Source of the DNA: Aquimarina muelleri DSM 19832
Lineage (GTDB): Bacteria > Bacteroidota > Bacteroidia > Flavobacteriales > Flavobacteriaceae
NCBI RefSeq assembly: GCF_000430665.1
Contig: NZ_AUML01000024.1
Location: forward strand, 1 to 64,000
Direction of reading: 5' to 3'
Length of the DNA stretch: 64,000 nt
The notes below the pieces were generated by a model. It did no database searches, was not told where the DNA came from, and was given only the letters and a program-made list of their open reading frames with translations. Made by a program: the position numbers and the translations under genes. This document shows, piece by piece, positions 18,348 to 28,204 of this stretch; positions within the stretch are counted from its first letter, which is position 1, and each line of letters opens with the position of its first letter.

Positions 18348-19501
18348 CTCAATACATTTTTAATTACGGACACTATTCTATGTAAATCTTCTTCTTCCAA
18401 ATTAGATCCACTGGGTAAACAAAGACCTCTATCAAATAAATCATCAGAAACTCCATTTAGATAAGCATCACAATCTGCAAAAACGGCCTGTTGGTGCATC
18501 GGTTTCCATAATGGTCTTGATTCTATATTTTCTTCTGCTAATGATAATCTTATTTTTTCTCTCAATTCATAAGAAGTAGTTTCTATACAGGTTAACCACC
18601 TATTAGACACATACCCGATAGGTTCTTCTAAAAAATTTATTTCTAAAAAACCTTGCAAGTTTTTTTTATAAAATTCAAAATTACTACGTCTTTTATTTAC
18701 ATGGTCTTCCAGAACTTCCATTTGGCCTCTTCCAATCCCTGCTATGATATTACTCATCCTATAATTATAACCTACTTCAGAATGTTCATAGTGAGGAGCT
18801 TGATCTCTGGACTGAGTCGCCCAAAAAATAGCTTTCTCTTTATGCTCTTGTTTTTTAGAAACTAGAGCTCCTCCTCCTGATGTTGTGATAATTTTATTTC
18901 CATTAAAAGAGAGAATTGCAATATCTCCAAAAGTCCCGCATTTAATTCCTTGGTAAGAGCTTCCCAAAGCTTCTGCACTATCTTCAAGTATAGGGATTTT
19001 ATACTTTTCTGAAATTTGATGGATTGCTTCTATATTATATGGCATGCCATATAAATGAACTGCTATAATAGCTTTTGGTTTTTTGCCTTTAGATATTTTA
19101 TCTTTTATTGCGATCTCTAGCTGTTTTGGACAGATATTCCAAGTAGATCTTTCACTATCTATAAACACTGGTTTTGCACCAAGGTATACTATTGGATTAG
19201 CAGAAGCTGCAAATGTCATACTTTGGCATAACACCTCATCTCCCACTGTAACACCTAGTAATTTCAAGCCTAGATGCAACGATGCTGTTCCTGAACTTAA
19301 AGCAGCTACATGAACATTTTTATGAAGATATGCTTGAATGTCTTTTTCGAATCCATTAACATTTGGACCAAGTGGTGCTACCCAATTAGTATCAAATGCT
19401 TCTTTTACAAATTTCTGCTCTGTTCCACCCATGTGTGGTGAAGAAAGCCATATTTTTTTTGAATCAATTATATTCATAATTTTCCCATTAATAATGAACA
19501 A
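18344..19501 (-). CDS. DegT/DnrJ/EryC1-family sugar 4-aminotransferase (PglE-like)
   Basis: A 385-residue PLP enzyme predicted to aminate the 4-keto sugar made by the overlapping dehydratase gene. The PLP lysine is K203 in SFNGNKIITTSGGG; EDSAEALGSSY supplies the cofactor-binding aspartate. KIWLSSPHMGGTEQKFV and TNWVAPLGPNV are characteristic of the PglE-like branch. Relatives usually begin a few residues before IWLSSPHMGG, so the ATG at 19477 (residue 9) may be the true start. A long imperfect palindrome lies just upstream (19509-19550). It heads the four-gene run aminotransferase, dehydratase, wza-like, wzc-like. Confidence 0.94.
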   Translation of the reverse strand: MFIINGKIMNIIDSKKIWLSSPHMGGTEQKFVKEAFDTNWVAPLGPNVNGFEKDIQAYLHKNVHVAALSSGTASLHLGLKLLGVTVGDEVLCQSMTFAASANPIVYLGAKPVFIDSERSTWNICPKQLEIAIKDKISKGKKPKAIIAVHLYGMPYNIEAIHQISEKYKIPILEDSAEALGSSYQGIKCGTFGDIAILSFNGNKIITTSGGGALVSKKQEHKEKAIFWATQSRDQAPHYEHSEVGYNYRMSNIIAGIGRGQMEVLEDHVNKRRSNFEFYKKNLQGFLEINFLEEPIGYVSNRWLTCIETTSYELREKIRLSLAEENIESRPLWKPMHQQAVFADCDAYLNGVSDDLFDRGLCLPSGSNLEEEDLHRIVSVIKNVLR

Positions 19502-20141
19502 TAATATCTTATCGATTAAATCATAACGGCATGTTATGGATAATCGATAATCTTTTTCATGACAATCTAATAAACAATGGAAGAAAGGGGGGTAGAACTT
19601 CCTTTTTTTGAATTTACTTTTTAATTATTTTTCCGAAGCTAAAATAACTCAGTTAAATCAATTAACAATCTAAATCCTAGTTTTTTAGACAGGATACTAA
19701 AAAAAACGTTCAATGAACAACCTTAAACTAGATATCACTTTGCTTTACAGAAATACCGTAAGAAAAGTATTATAACTTTTAAAACAAAATTACTTGTATA
19801 AACAAATATGATTACTAAAACTCGATACAAAATTAACCATTATTAATATTAAAGTCATTGTTTTATATTAATTATGTGTAAATTTTTTAGTCATACAATT
19901 ATACTATTATAACCTTAAAAAGAGGAAGGAAAAAACCTATTTACAAAGGGGTTTTTATCCCCTAAATTTTCTATTCTTCTTTAGTAACAGATTCTGTATT
20001 CTCGAAAAAATCAATAAATAATTTGATTTATATAAAAAATAAACAAAATTTATAATGTTTTAAAAAGATTTAGAGTTTTTTTGTATAAAATTTTAATTAC
20101 AAATTCCTTTCCCAAAAACCTTAATAACTGTAATATTGTAG
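19502..20141. other. 640-base divergent regulatory region between capsule operons
   Basis: No gene is seen. Besides the palindrome at 19509-19550 it holds GGAAG...CTTCC around a G6 run (19579-19602). It also holds AAAGGGG-TTTTTAT-CCCC followed by TAAATTT (19945-19969), a short GC-stem hairpin of the CCCCTA class found elsewhere in the window. Minus-strand matches to TAnnTTTG at 19785-19792 and 19828-19835 would give leaders of about 300 bases, but they lack -33 elements and lie in very AT-rich sequence. The plus-strand promoter for the MBOAT gene was not identified. Confidence 0.5.
19509..19550. repeat. Long imperfect palindrome in front of the aminotransferase/wza/wzc operon
   Basis: Arms TTATCGATTA-AAT-CATAAC and GTTATG-GA-TAATCGATAA pair over 16 bases with a small internal loop, around GGCAT. 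It is 8 bases from the ATG at 19501, or 32 bases from the alternative ATG at 19477, so it lies in or at the edge of the leader. On the minus strand no T run follows, so it is not a simple terminator for an incoming transcript. A protein-binding operator (ATCGAT half-sites) or a leader hairpin affecting translation are both possible. Confidence 0.5.
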
Positions 20142-21593
<1,452 letters not shown>

Positions 21594-21629
21594 TCTGGTT
21601 AGGTTTAAATAATAATACTTTAAAACAAA

Positions 21630-22601
21630 ATGAAAAAACTTATTCTAAAAAGTATATTGTATGTTTTCTTAATAATCATATTATTAGAAGGTTTAGTTCG
21701 TGTGTTTTATTTAGGAAAAGACACTCCTACTCGATTTCTAGATACCTACGAAGTAGAAAAATGGAAGCCTAATCAAAATGGATATTCTGTTACAGGAAAT
21801 CGAAGGCAAAACTTTTCTGAATATCATATTAATGCATCTGGCTATAATTCGTACCGAGAATTTACACCCACAAAAAAGAAAATAGAAATTGCACTTGTGG
21901 GAGATTCTTTTATCGAAGGGTTCCATCAAAATTATTATAATTCTATCGGTAAAAAAATAGAACAAAAAATACCTAATATAGAAGTATATGAATACGGCTA
22001 CGCTGGATATGATTTTGCAGATCAACTACATCTAGTATATTCGTATAAAGAACAATTTGATTTAATCGATCATGTTGTTTTAGGGATAAAATTTTCTAAT
22101 GATCTAACCCGAGGAGAATATAAGGTTGTTAAAAGCAGACTGGCTTTAGAGTCTCCTATACATAAAATATTAAAAAAAAGTAAGCTTTTGGTTTACTGCA
22201 AAAGCATAGGAGTTCTAGATCCCCCTCAAGAGTTAATCTATCGTATAACCAACATCCTTAAACCTAAGAAAAAAATAATTCCAAAAAATGATATTGAAAT
22301 ACAGAAATTAAAAGAAGAAAAGGATAAAATGTATTTAACAAATTTTAAAAATCTGGTTTCAAAATACGGGTATGATAAAGAACGTTTTACTCTTTTGTTG
22401 GATTCTCAGATAACAAGCTCTGCATTTATATCTTATTTAGAAGAAAATAAGTACAATTATATTGATTTTTCTTCTTTATTTAAAAGCTCTGATCACCCTA
22501 CAACTCTTATTTACGATAGACATTGGAACAATAATGGTAGAAATCTTATAGCGAAAAGCATAACCGATTATTTAATAAACAAGGGCTTTATTAAAAAATA
22601 G
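21630..22601 (+). CDS. Membrane-anchored SGNH-hydrolase-like protein, MBOAT partner
   Basis: A 323-residue protein with one N-terminal membrane anchor (about 4-24) and a periplasmic SGNH/GDSL-like domain. The nucleophile serine is S93 in ALVGDSFIEG; a late DRHWNNNG (about residues 294-301) supplies the Asp-His pair. An asparagine is followed by YGYAGYDFADQ in the block III region. Proteins of this type (AlgJ/AlgX, DltD, PatB-like) take the acyl group delivered by the MBOAT and place it on sugar hydroxyls. It follows the MBOAT gene by 36 bases and converges on a FemAB-like gene. Confidence 0.85.
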   Translation: MKKLILKSILYVFLIIILLEGLVRVFYLGKDTPTRFLDTYEVEKWKPNQNGYSVTGNRRQNFSEYHINASGYNSYREFTPTKKKIEIALVGDSFIEGFHQNYYNSIGKKIEQKIPNIEVYEYGYAGYDFADQLHLVYSYKEQFDLIDHVVLGIKFSNDLTRGEYKVVKSRLALESPIHKILKKSKLLVYCKSIGVLDPPQELIYRITNILKPKKKIIPKNDIEIQKLKEEKDKMYLTNFKNLVSKYGYDKERFTLLLDSQITSSAFISYLEENKYNYIDFSSLFKSSDHPTTLIYDRHWNNNGRNLIAKSITDYLINKGFIKK

Positions 22602-22606
22602 AGCGC

Positions 22607-22628
22607 TTTTTATGTATTTACATAAAAA
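22607..22628. terminator. Short AT-rich hairpin between convergent genes
   Basis: Perfect 10-base arms TTTTTATGTA and TACATAAAAA with a two-base loop lie between the SGNH-like stop and the end of the minus-strand gene, overlapping the latter's last codons. The stem is AT-rich, so it is a weak but well-placed bidirectional terminator candidate. Confidence 0.45.
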
Positions 22629-23772
22629 CAATTTTTTGCATTTTAGATTTTCCTGCTATTATATATGTTTTTTGCTTTTCAGAAACCTCCAAAACTTTTA
22701 CATCTGAGACATTTTCTATACTACTATATAAAAAATCAAAAACTATATTCCTTAAAAAAACATAATCATCATTATTAAAATCTACAACAGGGTGTTCTTT
22801 ACTGTAGTGTACTTTTTCTATAGGAAACGCTTCATACTTTACATCTATAGTATTATCATTTTTTTTGCGCTTTGTTTTGTACTCTTTATATCTAACATAA
22901 GCTATTTTAAAAATCATTTCTTTCGCAAAAGCTTTCATATACTCTAAGTTCGCGTAAAGTGTTGCTATACTGTTATTTTTTGGATACATAATTTGATGTT
23001 CAAAATTATATATATGATTACTCCATTCTCTCTTATACGTAAGATCCCCCATTCCCATCTCATAAGATTTATAATCATTAGTAATACACCAATCTAGTTT
23101 TTTATAAATTTCTAAACTTCCTAAACTAAATTTAGAATAATCTATATCATAAGAAGATATCGCACTAAAAAGCCGCTTATAAAAATGATGATTAAGAGAT
23201 ACTACAATTGGTTTATTCCTATCGTAAACAACAAACATAGAAGCTCTTTTTTCATTTATTAAAGAAAAATATATATTTTTATAATGATCCCAACTCAAAA
23301 GACTTTGACTTACATCATTGCGTTGTTCAAATCTTTTCACAAGCATCTCTTCTAGAGTATTCATTAAAAAATTATATTCCTCTTGCTTTATTTCTCCATA
23401 ATATGTTTTATAAGATATATTAAAGCACGACTCTAGTCTATTAATTTTTCTTCTTATTCCTTTGGCGTTACTTCTAAAACGATATTTTATATACGCATTG
23501 GCAGAAACAAATCCTTCTAAAAAAATAGCATACCCTTTAAAAAACTGTGTTATTTTTTTTATTTTAAAGGTATCCTTACCAAAAATTGGTTTCAAATAAT
23601 TTGGTATAAAAAAGACCGAATAAATAGTATTAGATGCGTTATCAAAATCGTCTTTATAATCTGGATTAACTATAGATTCTTCTTTTTCAAAACACTCTAC
23701 TCTTGAAAATATTTTTGGAATTACACTTTTCTCAAAAAGTTCAAAAAAATAATCTATTCGAACTTTTTTCAT
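22618..23772 (-). CDS. FemAB/GNAT-fold acyltransferase-like protein
   Basis: A 384-residue protein whose middle and C-terminal halves resemble the GNAT domain of BioF2/FemAB-type transferases: KGIRRKINRLESCFNISYKT, then VVYDRNKPIVVSLNHHF, then SLGSLEIYKKLDWCITNDYKSYEMGMGD. Such enzymes transfer aminoacyl or acyl groups to amino sugars, lipids or peptides. No signal peptide or membrane span is evident, so it likely acts in the cytoplasm on nucleotide- or lipid-linked sugars. It overlaps the next upstream gene (also FemAB-like) by 4 bases. The acyl donor is unknown; the nearby adenylation/carrier pair is a candidate source. Confidence 0.65.
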   Translation of the reverse strand: MKKVRIDYFFELFEKSVIPKIFSRVECFEKEESIVNPDYKDDFDNASNTIYSVFFIPNYLKPIFGKDTFKIKKITQFFKGYAIFLEGFVSANAYIKYRFRSNAKGIRRKINRLESCFNISYKTYYGEIKQEEYNFLMNTLEEMLVKRFEQRNDVSQSLLSWDHYKNIYFSLINEKRASMFVVYDRNKPIVVSLNHHFYKRLFSAISSYDIDYSKFSLGSLEIYKKLDWCITNDYKSYEMGMGDLTYKREWSNHIYNFEHQIMYPKNNSIATLYANLEYMKAFAKEMIFKIAYVRYKEYKTKRKKNDNTIDVKYEAFPIEKVHYSKEHPVVDFNNDDYVFLRNIVFDFLYSSIENVSDVKVLEVSEKQKTYIIAGKSKMQKIVFM

Positions 23773-24857
23773 ACGCTAAATCTATAAAATGGAAAAAAAT
23801 AATCTTTTACATTTTGTTTATGAGTACATGAATATTCTGCATTAGAAAACTTACACAATTCATCATAAACTTGTTCATTAACTATTTTTCTACCAGTGTA
23901 AAAAACAACATCTTTATCTTTTGGAAAAAGAGATTTCTTATGCTTATATAAACCGTCTCCATCTTTCATTCCTCCTCCCAAAACATAATATTCAATTCCT
24001 TTTTCAATTGCCCATTCTATAATTTTTACTCTTAGAAAATCATTAGGCCTATAACTAAAGTATTCGGCATTAGTACCACCCAAAAATGCAAAAATTGTAC
24101 TTTTATACCCTATTATAAGTTCAATTGAAATTGGTATATTCTCATAATATGCAATTGCTATAGAAAAATTATTTATGTTAGAAAATATTAGGTTTTCAAA
24201 ATAAGAACTGGAAAAGAAATAGACACTATCTGCGTTATTTCGATTCATAGTATCTACATATATATCATTAAATATTTTAATGGTATCTTTTGTTATTTCT
24301 TTTTTATGAAAAATTTTAAATCTCAAATTATAATTAACTGCTTTTCTATAATTATTTCTAACTTTTGGCAAAAATCCTTTCCACTGTTCTTCAAAACTAT
24401 CCATAAAATGTCCTCTTACATTTGAAAGTGTTTTGGTAAGACAACCTGAGTATTTATTATGATTATCATTTAAACTAAAACGAATAAACTCTGCAACTAC
24501 ATTATTTTCTTTATACCACTGATCTACATGACTCCAAAAAGAAACAATATCTTCTTCTAATATATCATTATTAAATAATGGACCGCTATATCCATAAGGA
24601 CTTATTACATCAAAATATGGAAATTTATGCCCTTTAAGATTTATTTCTCTAAACACAAAGGGCATTAGAATAACTGGTTTATCATTTTTTGTAAACAAAA
24701 AATACTTCAGTTTTTCAAAATTCTTCTCAAAATGCTGCAAGTGTTCCGCTGAATAATATACGTTATTATCCCATTCACTATGAAGAAGCGTCTTATATTC
24801 TATAACATCTGAGTTATCATCAAGGTTTTTAGTAAATAGTTTGTAGTTTTGCTTCAA
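23769..24857 (-). CDS. FemAB-like GNAT-fold acyltransferase
   Basis: A 362-residue protein more typical of the FemAB/lipid II aminoacyl-like family than its neighbour. Visible blocks are PVILMPFVFREINLKGHKF with FDVISPYGYSGPLF, the basic VRNNYRKAVNYNLRF segment, IPISIELIIGYKSTIFAFLGG and the acceptor-side YVLGGGMKDGDGLYKHKKSL. The SPYGYSGP block and the GGGM..DGLYKHKKSLFP block recur in FemAB-type proteins of polysaccharide and exosortase-associated gene clusters. It is co-transcribed with the downstream FemAB-like gene (4-base overlap) and follows the PglD fusion by 42 bases. Substrate unknown; N-acylation of an amino sugar is an inference. Confidence 0.75.
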   Translation of the reverse strand: MKQNYKLFTKNLDDNSDVIEYKTLLHSEWDNNVYYSAEHLQHFEKNFEKLKYFLFTKNDKPVILMPFVFREINLKGHKFPYFDVISPYGYSGPLFNNDILEEDIVSFWSHVDQWYKENNVVAEFIRFSLNDNHNKYSGCLTKTLSNVRGHFMDSFEEQWKGFLPKVRNNYRKAVNYNLRFKIFHKKEITKDTIKIFNDIYVDTMNRNNADSVYFFSSSYFENLIFSNINNFSIAIAYYENIPISIELIIGYKSTIFAFLGGTNAEYFSYRPNDFLRVKIIEWAIEKGIEYYVLGGGMKDGDGLYKHKKSLFPKDKDVVFYTGRKIVNEQVYDELCKFSNAEYSCTHKQNVKDYFFPFYRFSV

Positions 24858-24899
24858 TTGTTAAAAGATTAGTTGGGTGTGGTTGTTTATTAGTCTGCT

Positions 24900-27140
24900 T
24901 TATTGGTGTTCTTTTAATTCACTGCTTTTAAAAAAGTAATTTTTAATTTTTTCAGATAATACCTGGGATAACCAAATAATTCTTCCGCAATGTTCTACAT
25001 GCCAAACGGCTTTACCGTCAAATACATTTCCAGCAAGTAGTGGCCCTACAACATGTAAATTTTCGGAAGTCTCTAAATCATTATTTACTTCAAAGCCAAT
25101 TTTAGAATCATTAGGTTTACAATATTCTTTTTTTATTGCATTTCTTAATAGTTCTGGGATATTTTGATTATCAAAATTTATACCACCAATACAGTTTATT
25201 ATTATATGTACTGGAGTTTCATAGATTTTATTTATTCCAGACTCTGTATCTAAATATTCTAAAGAATATTCTCCAGAACTATTTTTTTCGATATTCGTAA
25301 ATCTTCCCGCAATATGCTCAAATCGATTTTCTTCTTTTAATTGATCTACTGTTTTTGAATAATGAAAACCTGCACATCTTTGTCGTCGTCCTATTTCATT
25401 ACCATAATGACAAGCAAATTTTTCTAATTCTTTTGGATTAAGCTTACTTAATAAATTTCCAAAAGCTCTAGATATAATATCAACGGTAGAAGCTGCTCCA
25501 AGATCCATTTGATCTGCATGATCTAAATCCTTAAATGTAGCTTCAGCTATTATTTTTGCTGTAATATTTTTTTCTTTTGTTAATGCCTGTAAATTAAAAG
25601 GAATATATTCTTTTTGGCGTTTTTCATCTACTACTGCATCCGGTAACAGACCTTGTGTAGAAAGAATTGTGAATTTATTTATTTGATTGCCTATATCTTC
25701 TATATCATTTAGTTTATAAAGCATTTCAAGACCACTTGCATTAGCTCCTACAATAAGAACATTTACTTTTTTATTTGGGGTTTTCTTTAAAAATAACTTT
25801 ATTTTTTCTAATATTTTTGTTAATTCAGGCTTATAAGGATTATTTATAAAGAATAGATTTTCTTTTTCAATCAAACTTTCATTTTTCCACAACGTATTAA
25901 CTGGTAAAGATCCTACAGACAATATCACTTTTTCTGAAGATACTGTTGTTTTATTTTCTAATATTAATGTATAATTATTTTCTTTTTTATCTATATCAAT
26001 AACTTCTGTATTGATATAATTAATATCTATTAATCCTTTTATCTTAAAAAATTCTAATCTGTTTTTTACTTTTTCATTAATATACCATCCAAAAAAACGA
26101 CGAGGAATGAAAAGGTCTTCCCATTCATTATTTTCTATTTCCTTAGCATGTGTTGCAATCCAATCTAAAGACAATACTCCCCCATCCTTTTTCAATTCAT
26201 CTAATAACCAATTTTTGTTGTTATTCAGCCATTTTATAAATTTGCCAAGTTCTGGCTCTGGCAAAAAGTTTTTTAGCGATGTTATTAAATGTACTGAAAA
26301 ACCAGATCTTGATCCGTATGGGATTCCTGAATGAAATTCTTGATATTTATCTATTATACTTATATGTATTTTTTTTCTTGTATTTGTCTTTTCAAGAAGA
26401 TCTAGAAAATGTAAGATGGTGAAAGAAGAAGAAATACCAGAGCCTACAAAGGTAATATCTGATTGTTTTGGTTTAGTATTAAGTTGTTCTTCTGGAGTTT
26501 TTATTTTTATTACTTTACCAGGGTTACCAACTACCGTAGAGTAATCTGGAACATCGTTTAAAACTACAGTTCCCGCACCAATAGTACACCATTTACCTAT
26601 CTTTACCTTTGGTATTACCACAGCTCCTACTCCTACATGTGATCCTTCTCCTACTTCTACATGACCACATAAAGCTGCTTTGGGCGAAATATGGGCGAAA
26701 TCTCCTATTATATTATCATGATCAATACTTGCTCCTGTATTAATAATAACGTGCTCTCCTATAACAGTATTAGGTTGAATTATAGCTCCTGCAAAAACAA
26801 CTGTACCATCCCCTATTTTTGCAGTAGGAGCAATAATAGCAGACGGATGTATAGCTTTGTCAAAATCACTTTTTAAAAAACCTGCAATCTCTGCTCTTTC
26901 TGCATTTATTCCTACAGCAATTATTACTGGATATCCATCATGGGGAAAGTCTTTTAAATTGTCTCTAGCACCTGTAGTTACATTTTTAGAAGCATAATGA
27001 CGACCAGAGGGCTTATCATCAAAAGTTTCAGTTACTTCATAACCAATATTTTCTAATACTTCTCGTATAACTTGAGAATGTCCTCCAGCTCCATAAATCC
27101 TTATTTTTTTAGATGCTTTATTTATTTCCATTTTTCTCAT
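24900..27140 (-). CDS. Fusion of PglD-like sugar N-acetyltransferase and FAD/NAD(P)-binding protein
   Basis: A 746-residue two-part protein. Residues 12-215 are a PglD/NeuD-type acetyltransferase: IRIYGAGGHSQVI, then hexapeptide repeats with ASIDHDNIIGDFAHISP, where H141 matches the PglD catalytic histidine, ending VVGNPGKVIK. A short linker leads at residue 227 into a COG4529/NAD_binding_9-type domain with FAD-binding ITFVGSGISSSF, a second dinucleotide site VNVLIVGANASGLEML and FENNxxVVGPL-like ending LHVVGPLLAGNVFDG. The first part would acetylate the 4-amino group made by the PglF/PglE-like pair. The second could oxidise or hydroxylate the sugar or an amino-acid substituent. No stop or frameshift separates the two, so the fusion looks genuine. 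Confidence 0.88.
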   Translation of the reverse strand: MRKMEINKASKKIRIYGAGGHSQVIREVLENIGYEVTETFDDKPSGRHYASKNVTTGARDNLKDFPHDGYPVIIAVGINAERAEIAGFLKSDFDKAIHPSAIIAPTAKIGDGTVVFAGAIIQPNTVIGEHVIINTGASIDHDNIIGDFAHISPKAALCGHVEVGEGSHVGVGAVVIPKVKIGKWCTIGAGTVVLNDVPDYSTVVGNPGKVIKIKTPEEQLNTKPKQSDITFVGSGISSSFTILHFLDLLEKTNTRKKIHISIIDKYQEFHSGIPYGSRSGFSVHLITSLKNFLPEPELGKFIKWLNNNKNWLLDELKKDGGVLSLDWIATHAKEIENNEWEDLFIPRRFFGWYINEKVKNRLEFFKIKGLIDINYINTEVIDIDKKENNYTLILENKTTVSSEKVILSVGSLPVNTLWKNESLIEKENLFFINNPYKPELTKILEKIKLFLKKTPNKKVNVLIVGANASGLEMLYKLNDIEDIGNQINKFTILSTQGLLPDAVVDEKRQKEYIPFNLQALTKEKNITAKIIAEATFKDLDHADQMDLGAASTVDIISRAFGNLLSKLNPKELEKFACHYGNEIGRRQRCAGFHYSKTVDQLKEENRFEHIAGRFTNIEKNSSGEYSLEYLDTESGINKIYETPVHIIINCIGGINFDNQNIPELLRNAIKKEYCKPNDSKIGFEVNNDLETSENLHVVGPLLAGNVFDGKAVWHVEHCGRIIWLSQVLSEKIKNYFFKSSELKEHQ

Positions 27141-27216
27141 TACAATATTTAGGTTGACTTGTGTGGTTACGTAAATTATAATTGGTTTCTATTAACCTAT
27201 ATAAAGACTTTCAGTT

Positions 27217-27822
27217 TTAATTATTTCCTTTCCAAGCGGACATTGTTATATTCTGATCTACATTTACCCCTTCTTTTCGGATTACTTTCTTTATGGTTAA
27301 TAATAATATTTTAATGTCTAAGGAGAAACTTACATTTTTCACATACCACACATCGTACTCAAATTTCTGACTCCAGGATATTGTATTTCTTCCTTTTACT
27401 TGCGCCCACCCTGTTATACCTGGTCTAACATTATGTCGTTTTTGCTGTTCTTTATTATACAATGGCAAGTACTCCACTAAAAGCGGTCTGGGTCCTATCA
27501 GACTCATATCTCCTTTTAGGACATTAATTAGTTGTAAAATTTCATCCAAGGAATATTTTCTAATAAAAGCACCAGCTTTGGTTATACGAGAAACATTATG
27601 CACATTATCTTTATCTTCTGATTTTAAATCAGACATGGTTTTAAATTTAATGATTTTAAAAAGTTCCCCATTTTTTCCTGGTCTTGATTGAAAAAAGAAA
27701 GGCTTTCCTTTATTTACTACAAGCAATAGGACAACTAATACTATTATAATTGGTCCTAGTAGTAATATACCAAAAAATGAAAGTATAAAATCTAAGATTC
27801 GTTTTATAAATGGATTATACAT
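27217..27822 (-). CDS. PglC-like initiating phosphoglycosyl transferase
   Basis: A 201-residue monotopic sugar-phosphate transferase that starts a glycan by moving HexNAc-type sugar-1-phosphate onto undecaprenyl phosphate. The N-terminal re-entrant hydrophobic helix (about 10-35), basic FFFQSRPGKNGELFKIIKFKTM, the catalytic Asp-Glu in SLDEILQLINVL and GDMSLIGPRPL fit PglC, which has the same minimal length. It lies 76 bases after the start of the PglD fusion gene, consistent with a bacillosamine-type first sugar. A second, closely similar enzyme is encoded at 30834-31439. Confidence 0.93.
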   Translation of the reverse strand: MYNPFIKRILDFILSFFGILLLGPIIIVLVVLLLVVNKGKPFFFQSRPGKNGELFKIIKFKTMSDLKSEDKDNVHNVSRITKAGAFIRKYSLDEILQLINVLKGDMSLIGPRPLLVEYLPLYNKEQQKRHNVRPGITGWAQVKGRNTISWSQKFEYDVWYVKNVSFSLDIKILLLTIKKVIRKEGVNVDQNITMSAWKGNN

Positions 27823-27958
27823 ACTTTAAAAATATCACTTATTTTAATTACTTATTTATAGTAAACTTCTATTTCCTTCACTTTTAGCAATCCACAGTAA
27901 GCTCCTAAAAAACATTTTCAAAAGCTCTTCTAAATTATTAAAAAATGAATTTTATAAT

Positions 27959-28198
27959 CTACAATTCAGCTTCTATAGTTCTAACCAAATCCCCCACATT
28001 ATTCATGTTCATTAAATCCATTAGTTTAAATTTTATTCCAAAAGATTTCTCTATTTCTGTAATAATCATCATATGTGTAATAGACTCCCATCCATCAACA
28101 TCTTCAGCTGTGGTTTCTTCTTTAAGTTGAAAATTATCATGTTCTAATACCGTAATAAAGGCTTCTTTTATTTTTGAAAAAATTTCTTCTTTATTCAT
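27959..28198 (-). CDS. Acyl/peptidyl carrier protein (DltC-like), module 1
   Basis: A 79-residue carrier protein. S39 in DVDGWESITHMMII is the expected phosphopantetheine attachment site; the usual DSL is here ESI. The four-helix pattern and acidic composition fit. Its gene starts 6 bases after the adenylation enzyme gene (28205-29707), which should load it. It is similar over its whole length to the second carrier protein at 47607-47846, sharing DVDGW, HMMIIT and the IxFKLxDLxxxxNxG stretch. Confidence 0.9.
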   Translation of the reverse strand: MNKEEIFSKIKEAFITVLEHDNFQLKEETTAEDVDGWESITHMMIITEIEKSFGIKFKLMDLMNMNNVGDLVRTIEAEL

Positions 28199-28204
28199 TT
28201 TTAA

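Noticed and set aside
19785-19835. Two minus-strand TAnnTTTG matches as promoters for the aminotransferase operon
   Set aside because: The sequence is very AT-rich, no -33 element is present, and the leader would be about 300 bases. Kept only as a remark.
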